Origin: Portunus trituberculatus
Taxonomy: Eukaryota; Arthropoda; Malacostraca; Decapoda; Portunidae
Reading direction: 5' to 3'
NCBI RefSeq assembly: GCF_017591435.1
Contig: NC_059289.1
Coordinates: 17,395,926-17,459,925, forward strand
Length of the DNA: 64,000 nucleotides
Shown here: positions 37,522-64,000 of the stretch, one piece after another
Position numbering within the stretch: position 1 is the stretch's first letter
Layout: each line of letters begins with the position of its first letter
Made by a program: the position numbers and the translations under genes
Notes under the pieces: generated by a model
The model's input: the letters and a program-made list of their open reading frames with translations, nothing else
What the model was told of the DNA's origin: nothing
Databases searched by the model: none

Positions 37522-38242
37522 AGGCGGGTTCACACTTGCCAATTTGCGATTTTTTTTTTTTTTTTTTACGTACGTAGAGTTTCCGACTTGTCCCTTCTAG
37601 TCGGAGTGTCAGACGTACGTAGCGCCTGTATCGACTAGTTGGTGCCTTGGCAGAAAGTGAACACAGCTACCTGCCAAGGTGTCTTCCTCCAGTGACGATG
37701 CTGAAGCTGTGGTTGCTCTTCTTTTGGCGTATACTGGAAGAGTCACCAGAAAAGAAAATGCTTGTGGATACGTCTCTGGCTAAGTAGAAGGAAAGAAAGG
37801 AGTGTCTACCACACATTAAATTAGCCTACATAAGAAAATTGTTAATCTTAAGAAGACTATGCACATTTGCGATCAAATTAAATCCTGAGAAGTCGTTCAA
37901 TCCTCACCTCCAATAACACCCTGGATTGAGGGAAATAGTTTTTGTAGAGTGGCAGCTTTTTCGTCGAACGACGATTTGCGCAAGCTTTTTTTTTTTTACT
38001 GGGATCCCAGATGTGTTCTTTTTCCCTCACCAAGTCCATCTTCTATTACATCTGGAGACCACAGTTTCAAAGCTTACTCCGTGATGTCATGACGTAAATA
38101 AAGACGCAAATCGACTAAAAGACCAACATGTCGGTCTTGATTTGAGACTGCTTTCTGCAGTCGCTAGGCGCCGATAACGAGACAGAAACTCCACGTACGT
38201 ACGTAAAAAAAAAAAAAAAAAAAAGAGTCGCAAATTGACACG
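37522..38242 (+). mobile_element. PIF/Harbinger derivative, copy 1
   Basis: The left end AGGCGGGTTCACAC follows TAA. The inner end-motifs AATTTGCGA + T-run + ACGTACGTAGAGTTTC mirror GAAACTCCACGTACGTACGT + A-run + TCGCAAATTGACACG on the right, where the outermost bases are lost. Interior sequence is shared with the nested pair at 55413-56711. There a related frame reads CMWICPWLSRRKERSVYHTL, resembling the start of Harbinger transposases. No intact ORF remains. Confidence 0.7.
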
Positions 38243-38731
38243 GCTTAAGTAAATGACAAATTTTATGTATACCCACGCTCTCCCACACAATGCACTCCAA
38301 TGAATCTGTGCAGGCGCCTCCTCTTCCTTTCATCTCGGGAGTTTGTAGCACAGCGGTTGACTCAGGGAACAATTACTACACCAGGCAGGAATGTAACACG
38401 TGTCCTAGGAGTAGTGAAATGGACATCGCGAGTGGTGCAGTGGGGTTTGGGGCGGCGCGGCAGGAGGCCTGTGGGAGGTGATGGGGATGGTGTGAGCGAG
38501 CGTCTTCTTACTGTCCTTTCTTAATGAGGTAATAAGCATCTAGCGTGTCGATGTTTTGTGCCGCGAACACAAACTGCTTGACTACTTGACGGCTAGGTTG
38601 TTTCCATTGCGCCAAGGGCATGCAGAAAATGTTACACGGTAGCCTAGTCAGCCACGCAATATTAATATGGGCGGAAATAATAAAATTGGTGGCGTCATGA
38701 AGGGGGTGGAGCCACACCATGCATGTAAACA

Positions 38732-38942
38732 ATGTGGAGCCGCTGGGACTGGGTGCCGTGGTTAGTGCTCGCCGAGATCTGCTTGGGTCTAGTTGGCGGT
38801 GTGAGTGGCAACACAGCGGGGCACATCCGAACAGTGGTGCTCAGTGTTCGGCTCCTTGCACCGCCAGCAGCAAGCAGCGTGGACACTGTGAGAGGCAGCT
38901 TGTTCCGACGCCCGCCCGCTCCTCCCGCCCACAGCCTGCAAG
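38732..38942 (+). CDS. Possible orphan first coding exon with signal peptide
   Basis: The ATG at 38732 (context AACAATGTGG) opens a frame whose first ~26 residues, MWSRWDWVPWLVLAEICLGL then VGGVSG, look like a signal peptide. A Pro/Arg-rich segment follows. The frame reaches CTGCAAG|GTGGGT, a plausible splice donor in phase 1. This is the same phase as every exon of the downstream ankyrin gene, so it could be an alternative first exon of that gene or of an unseen one. No continuation was found between 38943 and 43767. Overlapping frames on both strands are also open here, so confidence is low. Confidence 0.3.
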
Positions 38943-39058
38943 GTGGGTGGTCCCCTACAGCATACTTTCAATAAACTATTTCCTTTCTCGGTTGATTCGA
39001 GGTGATCACTCGCGTCTCGCGGGTTGCGACTGTTGACGTGATGACAACAGTCTTGTGC

Positions 39059-39060
<2 letters not shown>

Positions 39061-39107
<47 letters not shown>
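39061..39107. repeat. (GA)n microsatellite
   Basis: About 23 GA units. A shorter GA tract lies at 40822-40851. Confidence 0.95.
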
Positions 39108-39110
<3 letters not shown>

Positions 39111-40817
39111 GGGGTAATTTAAATGTATCAGTGTATCCGTCGTGAGTGGGGCAGGGAAATGTGCAGGTGGGTAGCAGTTCCATCATCTCTTAATTCTTTA
39201 GTAAGTAACGAGTTGTTCATTGTTGTCTCCCGTGGCGCGAGGTTCGTTACGAGGAGATCGATGTTCGGGCTGCGGATGACACATGACGAGCACATGCTGG
39301 CCGCTGCCGAGGCCACATCCACTCCGCCGAAGCCTTGCGTACAAGTGGTACTGGCGATGGTGGTGGTGGCGGCGGTGACGACAGTGAAAATACCAGCACA
39401 TGATCGATGAATCTTGATAATTTTACGTGTATTTGTATATCATCTATTTCATGCAGCTTCATCGCTAAGTGCTATGAGAAGAAATCAATTGCTTATCTGA
39501 CGCACATTTCAGAGGTTGTGAACTCGTGAAATACGTGGGATTACTGTATATAGTTTATATAACATGAACTTTTCAAACTGTCAGCACGATTATCGCATTG
39601 TTTCATGTTTGATATTCACACAGTCAATATTCACGCAGCCACTAACACGCTCACACTCATTCATTGCGCAAGAAGAAAATGATGTCCTTAGGCGAAATGC
39701 AACTTTTGTAATACTACTTTTATCATGTCAACTTAATTTAATATAATGTAATGTAAAGTGAGCTATTAAACCTCGTAAAGTCAGCACGCAAGCTTTTTTA
39801 GGGCCGTATAGTTATAGATGGATGTGTCACGCCTTTTCTTATTACATCGACCCAGCTCTCCCTTGTTTAGTCATTTTGCCCAATCAACACTGTTTCTTTT
39901 TCTTATTTTTTTTCTCTTTTCTCCATTCTTCTCAACCCAGCCAATAGAATAAATCTTCAGTCTTCTCTCAGTCTGAACAATCCGGTATATTTCTCTAAGT
40001 ATTTATGTATTTTTTATAATTAAAATAAAGTGTCATCCAAAAGTTCAAGTAGATGCATGACATAAAAGGAAGTTTTATCCTCATAAAGCACAGCAACCCT
40101 CGGTGCGGGATTGTCTCACTTCCCGGCGCTAATGCTTGATTGGCAGAGGAACACCCTCGCCAAAAGAGCAAGGAATCATAAAACACATTTTCTACATATC
40201 CTGGGCAACAGCTGCAAGTGTTCGTTCTCTTCAAATCTGCCGCTTTCTCCCGTGTACGATTGGGTAGCATCAGCTCCAACACGTGTGGAACTAGCCTATT
40301 CTGACCCATCGGAATGTCCTCTGATGAGAGGCCCTGCACATGCCACTCCCTCGTCCTTGGCTCGCACCCTCCGCACAGCCTTCTTCCCCACTCTGCCTGT
40401 TATGCACAATGTCTTCTCACCCTAGACGACTGTTGTTCATTGTATACCTCCTTGTGAACTTCCTCCATTCGCATTTCTACCTTCGTCTTGATGAAATACA
40501 TTTACTAATTAATGTACGTTTCAAACAATAATTCAACGCAGAAATTTGTCTTTTCCTTCATTCTTTGAAGAAAAGAAGCACAAAATGTGTCACTTTTGTT
40601 ACATTAATTTAACTTTCTAACTACAGGGAAGTGTACCTAAACACGATTTTTGGGTCATTAAACAATAGAAAGTGGCCTCCGCTGCATGTACATGAGTGCA
40701 CGTGCCTCCCTGCCATCACTCAGTGTCAGATGAAACGCCGCGGCACTGCTACTTGTTTGAGGCACCACGAGCAAGGGGAACTGCTGGCTGCTAGCACCTT
40801 CCTGCTGAGCTTGATTC

Positions 40818-40854
<37 letters not shown>

Positions 40855-42232
40855 GTTGATTTATAAGGAGGATATTTGTTTCTATATTTACCTCTATTAT
40901 TCACTCTTCCGCTCTACACTTGTTCCTTCCACTAATCTCAACATCACGGCAGGAATCCTTCTCTTTTCCTGATTTTTCTGTTATTTCATTGAAATATTCC
41001 TACCACTATTCTTCGAAAATAATTCATCCCATGACTTCCGGTTCAAACTTTCCCTCGCCTTCAGTGTTCATTATTACAAAAGTTCATTATCTTCACTATT
41101 CTTGGCGAGGTGTTCTCGTGCCACCGCCTCAGTAGCGATTGGTAGTGGTAGCAACCTTCCAGATAGAGCTTAACGTCGCGGACAAGTGCTATGAACAATG
41201 TCTTCCTCCCGGCCACAGGTGCAAGCGTCACACAAAGGCCAAGGTACTGCCGCATCATTACACAACCACTGCTACTGAACGATCCATGTAAGGCGGTAAC
41301 TAATTAATTGACGGAAAAGAAGGAGAAAACTTTTTGGTTGTCAGTAAGAGTTGCTGAAGGTGTATTTGCACGTCTGCAGCCTATAATGGGGGCTTACTGA
41401 TGGATGATTCTGTGTTAAGGATCTGCGGCCAACTTTGAAAGCTCACGAGTCTGCTTGCTTCGTGGCGTTCAAAGACAGACTACGTATAGTGTTGTGTTCT
41501 TTTTGTTTTGTTTTTAATTCTTTCTTTATTCTTTATCACAATATTCATACCTTTTCCTCCATCTATATGTCGTGATCTACAGAACCCTTATAAGCATCTT
41601 TAGACGGCATCCTCAAATAGTTTGGCATCTTATACCAACTGCTTTGTGATGGTTATTTTCAAGGGTGTTTCTATGATTGAAGAGTCTGCATCACCAACAA
41701 AAAATCACCCATGGCACTCCGGCTAATCAACTTTGTGGCGTTTGAGGATAGTCCTGATGAGAAAACACACGTTCCAAAATACAGATCCACAAGTTAGATC
41801 GCATAGGTGGGCTGGGGCAGTCAGCGAAGGGATGGAGACGAGCAAAAACAAAAGCCATTGTATTGTGATGGACAGGCCCTTAAATTCAATAGCATTGTCT
41901 CTTCCTGTACATGCAATTACAACTTTTTACTAGCAACGAAGAACACAGGAATTTCCACCATTCAGTCCAGAGCTTTTTGAACGAAGAGGCGTGACTGCAA
42001 CCGCTCAGAATACACCAGCACAGACCTCCACGATCTCTGCGGCATGACTTGCGGCTCATCCACGGTCCACCATCACAGACATGCCTGGAAGTACTACGCC
42101 CACGTGTTTGTCAACGTATTCATCTGTGTGTATGTATGTTTAAAGAAGGGTCCCAATCTTCTCTGTGAGATGTTGCCTGCGTAAATTTTGAACTGGAGTG
42201 TTAATGATGCATTTGATAATTAGATGGACAGT

Positions 42233-42233
<1 letters not shown>
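39108..42233. other. No gene supported
   Basis: This is unique-looking, moderately AT-rich DNA with only short shadow ORFs. None combines a start, recognisable residues and splice sites. It could contain distal regulatory DNA or 5' UTR exons of the ankyrin gene. Confidence 0.5.
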
Positions 42234-42476
<243 letters not shown>

Positions 42477-43253
42477 TTGTCTTTTAGCCTTGCATTCTGC
42501 GGAACACCTTGGGGAACTACGCCTCGCCCCGGGGCAGCGCGTCACGGAAACAAAGGGGCAAGAAAAGGGGTGGTACTAATATTACCAAACCTAGTTCAGG
42601 ATATCCTGCAGAGTAAAAAAAACAACAGCAAATAAATAACGTGCAACTTCCCTCTTCCCGTCATAATATGTCCACTCTCGTTTTCTCTCCACCAGTGAGT
42701 CCTGAAAAGTTTATATTTTTAGGGGCAAATCTTAGTCACGTCTCTAAGCGTTTGAATTGTTGTGCATTTCGAATACAGTGTCAAACCATCAAGTCAATCT
42801 TTACTGTCACACTCAAATATTCAGGGAACAGTCATCCTCGAGTTTGTGAATTATTAGCCACAAATGTCTACCCGCTAAGGTTAATCAAGGAAAGGATAGT
42901 TAGGTAATGTGGGGTTTACTGTTATATGACGATTACTAGTGGTGAGATTCCAGTTACCTCGTTACTAGTGCAGACCACGATGATGGGGATAAAAAATACT
43001 CTTTGTGTCACAATATGGGGGACTTTCAGACATGCCCTTAACCCACATTTTACTCGCTTATTTACTTATTTACTTGTTTACAACGACCTGCCGCACCTCT
43101 TTTAAACTGGGGAAGTAATACGTACTCAAGTTTAATTCCTGGCTTGAAAATTATGTGTCCTGGTTTACATCAGAACTCAAGGTCAAAAAGATGGTGAGTG
43201 CCACGCAAGTGTTACATGAAGGACCCTCAAGCACGCCAGACACCTGCAAGCAC

Positions 43254-43724
<471 letters not shown>

Positions 43725-43767
43725 GATATGAACTATACATGTTGCCAGCAGAGGAGATCCAGACAGC

Positions 43768-59059
<15,292 letters not shown>

Positions 59060-59550
59060 GTGCCTGGCTGCAGCACCCCGCCCACTCGTACCACCCTTCG
59101 TGATGAGGTAAGTATGGGCTACCCTCAACACTCACTTACCTGCAGATGTAGGTATTACAGAACAAAGAAAAAATAAAGTGAACCAGGAGGACAAGATGGC
59201 TCCCCACATCACACCTCGAAGAACAACCTGCAGCATTTGGCATGGCTCAGTAACTCTCAAAAACAAATATGTAAATAGTAAAAAAAAAAAAAATAAATAA
59301 ATAAAAAAAAACGAGTTGAGAAACTTGAGACCCTTCCCGCAACGCAACACGAGGCCTGCAGTATTTACCAAGCACGAGCCATGCAACCCTCCATAACCTC
59401 AATCTACAATTCTGCATACATCAATATAAACAACCAACGAAGCAACGACATTCATATCACTAGAAAGTTTTTGTAACATTGAATGAAATCATTATCTCTG
59501 GAGCTCATATAATTGTGATATTAACTGTTTTCCTCTTTTCTCTTCGGCAG

Positions 59551-59633
59551 GCCTGTTTGTCCCGCCACCCCGCTGCCTCGCCACCATGTCTCACCTGCCA
59601 GGGAAGGGAGCAGTCAGTGTGTCCTGTGCATAG
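59551..59633 (+). CDS. Possible alternative last exon of the ankyrin gene
   Basis: A strong acceptor (TTTTCTCTTCGGCAG) is followed by a frame that joins exon 11 in phase 1. It reads GLFVPPPRCLATMSHLPGKG then AVSVSCA and stop at 59631. Alternatively this is the second part of a 3' UTR, because a donor GATGAG|GTAAGTATG sits at 59106 just after the exon 12 stop. Both forms fit the rules; transcript data would decide. Confidence 0.4.
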
Positions 59634-59940
59634 AATTCCTTTAGTGTTCCATCCGAGGCAGCGCCTCATGACTTATCGCGGCGTCTAGTCAGTCAGTCGA
59701 TCATCACCAGGAATTTCTGCTGCTAACATTTTCTAATCAAGGTTTCATGGGATAACTTTACCATTATTTTTACAATTGAAATGGTGTCAATAGTAATGCT
59801 GATTAATATGCCTGGAATAAGAGGGAAGTCTCACATCAAGAATATGACATTCTTAATTTTACTGCGGAGCCTTTCAATTATTAAACTGCCTTATCTAGGT
59901 TCGCAGTTTATCTTAGAAATACTTTGATTGTGTATAACTT

Positions 59941-60048
<108 letters not shown>

Positions 60049-60689
60049 TAAAATTCCGAGACAACCTGTGGGTAGGTGTCTGGGAACGATCATCTCTTTA
60101 GACTTCCAAACCATGACTGCGAAGACCACAAGTGTGAATTGAGTTGGTGGAATATCCAAACACCTGTAATATACGTGTCTTCAAATCAAGCAAAGCCTGC
60201 CCTCCGCTTTCATCTTGGCTGGGTGGGAAGTTTAGGGCACGTCACCTGCGGCCGCTTTATTCACCAAAACCTTCCTCAGTATTACATACATTTAATTTAG
60301 CATATGTGCCTTACTTTTATAACCTAATGAATTCTCATAGACATATCGGTACGTGTTAGTGCGAAGTAGTATTGCAAGAAACGGGTGCTTGTATAGAGCT
60401 GTGGAGGTGGGTAATGCGAGCAGCACTGTTCATTTTTCACTGTTCAGTGTGGCCAGCCTGGCTGTTGAGCCCCGAGAATAATAATGTCAGACACTGAGTG
60501 AAGGAAATACACCGCTGAACTGAACATAATTGTACAGATTATATTACTCTGAATCAAAATCATGCTACGAGTAGATGTTTATCTAGGAAAACTTAGAATA
60601 ATTCTTTGTATCCTTTGTATCCATCTTGAATGTTAAGTTCGCTTGAAGTATATGTAGGTAACACTGACCAGTGCCTTTGCACGTGTACA

Positions 60690-60793
60690 GTGTATTTACC
60701 TAGTTGTAGTTTTACAGGGCCTGGGCTTTATATATGCTCGTGTGGTCCCGTCTCCATATCTACACTTATCCAATTTTTCTTTAAAACTATGTG
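60690..60793 (-). mobile_element. LINE-A 3'-terminal fragment, antisense
   Basis: The minus strand starts at ATAGTTTTAAAGAAAAATTG next to an AC tract (60794-60815 on plus is TG), runs through the stop and CCCAGGCCCTGTAAAACTAC, and ends at a single TAGGTAAATACAC. Unlike most copies, no AC run follows its 3' end. Confidence 0.85.
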
Positions 60794-60981
60794 TGTGTGT
60801 GTGTGTGTGTGTGTGTACTGTACGTATATAGCTATCTATATTGTATACATCATATCATAGCTACCTAAACTCAATAAACATGCAATGCTACATAACCTTC
60901 GTATCATTTCTATACATTCATACATTTGAACGCGGAACAGTAAGTTTTGGTATGGTCACAATGAACGGATAGGCAAAAGTG

Positions 60982-61106
60982 TTAAAAGGATGATAAAAAA
61001 CTGAAAACATTTTGAGAACAGTCGGCACAGAGGACTCCTTCTACAAGCGTTTCTTCCTCACTGCACGTGTGGCTGCCGGGAGTGCCCGGGCTGGTGACAG
61101 GGGTAC
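60982..61106 (-). CDS. Possible terminal exon of an unknown minus-strand gene
   Basis: A pyrimidine-rich acceptor (TTTTCTTCCCTTGAAG) is followed by an open stretch reading TPVTSPGTPGSHTCSEEETL then VEGVLCADCSQNVFSFLSSF and stop. I do not recognise it. Upstream on the minus strand (61158-61239) is (TA)n and no partner exon was found. It could be chance. Confidence 0.22.
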
Positions 61107-61151
61107 CTTCAAGGGAAGAAAACAAAATTAATGAATACGTATAATAGTTAT

Positions 61152-61157
<6 letters not shown>

Positions 61158-61239
<82 letters not shown>
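61158..61239. repeat. A-run and (TA)n microsatellite
   Basis: A run of A followed by about 36 TA units. Confidence 0.95.
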
Positions 61240-61241
<2 letters not shown>

Positions 61242-63120
61242 AAATGGGAAACGCCAACAGAAGAAGAAGAAGATACTGAATACAATAGAGGAAAGCCGTT
61301 TTTTTTTGTGCATTACTATTTGTACAAAACGTATTTCTCTGATATTCAGCTACTTACAGTGTAAGCCGGTGGCACAATATGTGTCCACAATTCCTCATAC
61401 GTTTATCCAATTATAAATTTTGTTCCTCTACCAGGCACTGGTGCAGTGGAGACCTCCACCTTATGCTTCACTAGTGGTTCAGTAATTTGCAAGGTGTGGG
61501 ACGAGTACTCGTGGCGAGATCCGAGCAGACGACTGCGATACGATAATGTAGCAGGAATATTTTTTTATTATAAATATGTGCCATTTTGCTTGATTCTGCC
61601 GTCTGAATAAAGTATATGCTAAATATCTTTACTTATACAGCTTACATATGAGGTTAATACGTTAAGAAATCTGTGCTATAAAACATTTTCAGTATAGTAG
61701 TTTGCTATAAATATATTTATTCTAGCAGTCTCTGCTAAACTGGCAGCATTGCAGACGAACCCTTTAATTAATTCAGTGGCAGCGCCATCTGTAATCATTG
61801 TTGTAATATCCATTACATACACATGAAATAAAAATAAACGTAATTACTTACAATGGTTCACATGTAAAAGAAGGAGAAATATAGGCGAAAAATCGAGTAC
61901 ACGAATTTATTCATGAGTAGCGTTATTTGTAAACATAACAATATCCGTCATCATAGCTTGATAAAACATTACCTAAATTATTCATAATACTTTAATAACT
62001 AATATTAAGTCCATATAAGCGGATTATTTAGTTTATGATTTTAAATACATTCCTGAGAAAAAGCTGGGGGAGTCTTGGGAGAACATGGCGGCTGAGGGTT
62101 GAGTCGAGGCTAACCCTGCCGATGTTTTGATCGTGTTTACTGTCTCCTGCTCTCACTTCTTGGACCAACTTGTGAATACGTGATGACGTCGTTACACTGT
62201 GTTATCCACCCCCTGCCGGGTAACGAGGACCAGCTAAATGAAAGGTAGGCAAGGGAAAACATGGTGTCCGGACTCAGCCTTTGGTGTTCCCAGATGTGAC
62301 CCGCATGTTTTGATCGCCATCTTTTGCTGCTTCCTTGATACTCACACCCACCTTGTTGCTCCTTGGACACTCGCTAGATTCTCATGACCAATTATTCTAT
62401 GATAAATCCCTGGAGGAGACAGGAATAAGGGAGATGAAGCAGCGTGCCCCGTGCTAACTCAGTCCAGACGTGATTCACTAGCGGGACCTTCTGGCAATGT
62501 AATGTAGAAGCCACATGTGTTGGAGTTATTAAGAGCGAAGGGTTAAGTGTAAGGAGTCATCACTAAATCAAGGCACACGTGGGTAGGGTGCTGGTGCAGC
62601 TCACAGGGGCTTATCTGATGTATTGCGATGCTGGGCACCTCACCCCGCCTGGTGCTGGCAAGCCATTCCCAGCATTGTTCACCACCACAGGAAATTGTTA
62701 GTTATATCTTTCACACAGGCCGTTGTATATCAGACCCCAGAATCTCATGCCATTAATATCCATGGCATTTTTTTTCTTTTTGTGTTGTTCGCCTACGAGT
62801 ATTTTTGTATAGGTCGTCTGAGCCTGTGATTTGCTGATTAATCTGAGCTGGCAAATTTTTTGTTAAACTGCATCCAGCTATTTCCAAGGCCCAGTGAAAT
62901 TTGAAGTAAAAACTGGCATTATGCAGGTAAAGGAAGTAATTCGCAGAAAGTCATGTTAGATTTGGTAAGGAACTGTGTGGGCATTATGGTTGCTTGGTGG
63001 CCAAGTCGAATTAAAGGCTGGTGTTCTCTTACTAGATTACATTGGATAAGTTTAGGTTGGTTATTTCAGGATATTCATTAGAGTTACTCAGCTAAGAAAG
63101 GACCCAGAACAACAGTTCCT
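61240..63120. other. No gene supported; possible promoter-like patch
   Basis: No ORF with splice sites or recognisable residues was found. A GC-richer patch at about 62040-62460 includes AACATGGCGGCTG, close to the YY1-type promoter motif, and could be a transcription start region. This is weak. Confidence 0.4.
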
Positions 63121-63121
63121 T

Positions 63122-63813
<692 letters not shown>

Positions 63814-64000
63814 ATAGGCACAGATGTCATAAAAATCAAGAATAAGAAAGTAAATACACCCCTCCCATAGACCCAAACGGAGGAGGGAGAGAATAGTGGG
63901 GATGGGGGGGAGAGTGGACAACCTACGCCACAGCAGCAGCAGCGACTCTCACTGTTACCATGTAAAAGGAAAATTTTGCCAATCTTTTAGAGTTGAAGAC

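Noticed and set aside
62085..62140. Minus-strand ATG in perfect GCCGCCATG context followed by 17 codons
   Set aside because: The frame closes quickly and no donor in a useful phase was found to reach the possible exon at 61106.

Overview
The window reads as nuclear DNA of an arthropod, most likely a decapod crustacean. It has intron-rich genes with GT-AG introns, a very high load of di- and trinucleotide microsatellites, short TTAGG-type interstitial repeats, and decapod-like non-LTR retrotransposons, tRNA-derived SINEs and DNA transposons. No operons, functional rRNA or tRNA genes, or CRISPR arrays were seen.

Three host genes could be assembled exon by exon with consistent phases. (1) A complete SPAG7 homologue lies on the minus strand (6 coding exons, 23174 down to 7984, 234 aa). 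Its introns are packed with LINE, hAT and Tigger-like insertions. (2) A C2H2 zinc-finger gene lies head-to-head with it on the plus strand (7 coding exons, 24233-31693, 1230 aa). It has 14 finger-like units and a long His/Ser/Gln-rich tail. (3) A gene on the plus strand (12 coding exons, 43768-59059, 408 aa) encodes a predicted secreted ankyrin-repeat protein. It has a signal peptide, a Lys/Cys-rich linker, and then essentially one ankyrin repeat per exon, with every intron in phase 1. This is the most unusual host gene in the window.

Layout: 1-7123 is a nest of one LINE family (called LINE-A here) and two-headed tRNA-Val SINEs joined through (AC)n tracts. 7124-23174 is SPAG7 with insertions. 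23175-24232 is a divergent promoter interval. 24233 to about 33420 is the zinc-finger gene and its 3' UTR. 34146-36076 is a Mutator-like (MULE) element with a FLYWCH/MULE transposase fragment, repetitive inverted ends and a candidate 10-bp target duplication. 36.6-43.7 kb holds hairpin repeats, a PIF/Harbinger derivative, an orphan signal-peptide exon and microsatellites. 43768-59059 is the ankyrin gene, whose introns hold more LINE-A and SINE copies on the minus strand, a nested Harbinger pair and a minisatellite. 59.1-64.0 kb is largely repeats without a clear gene.

Two ideas tie the mobile DNA together. LINE-A and the tRNA-Val SINEs both end in TACACAC-type (AC)n tails, and nearly every copy begins at an (AC)n tract. 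This suggests a LINE/SINE partnership that lands in, or grows out of, AC microsatellites. Several DNA transposons keep diagnostic target duplications (TA for Tigger-like, TTA for Harbinger, a candidate 8 bp for hAT, a candidate 10 bp for MULE), so insertion events can be read directly.
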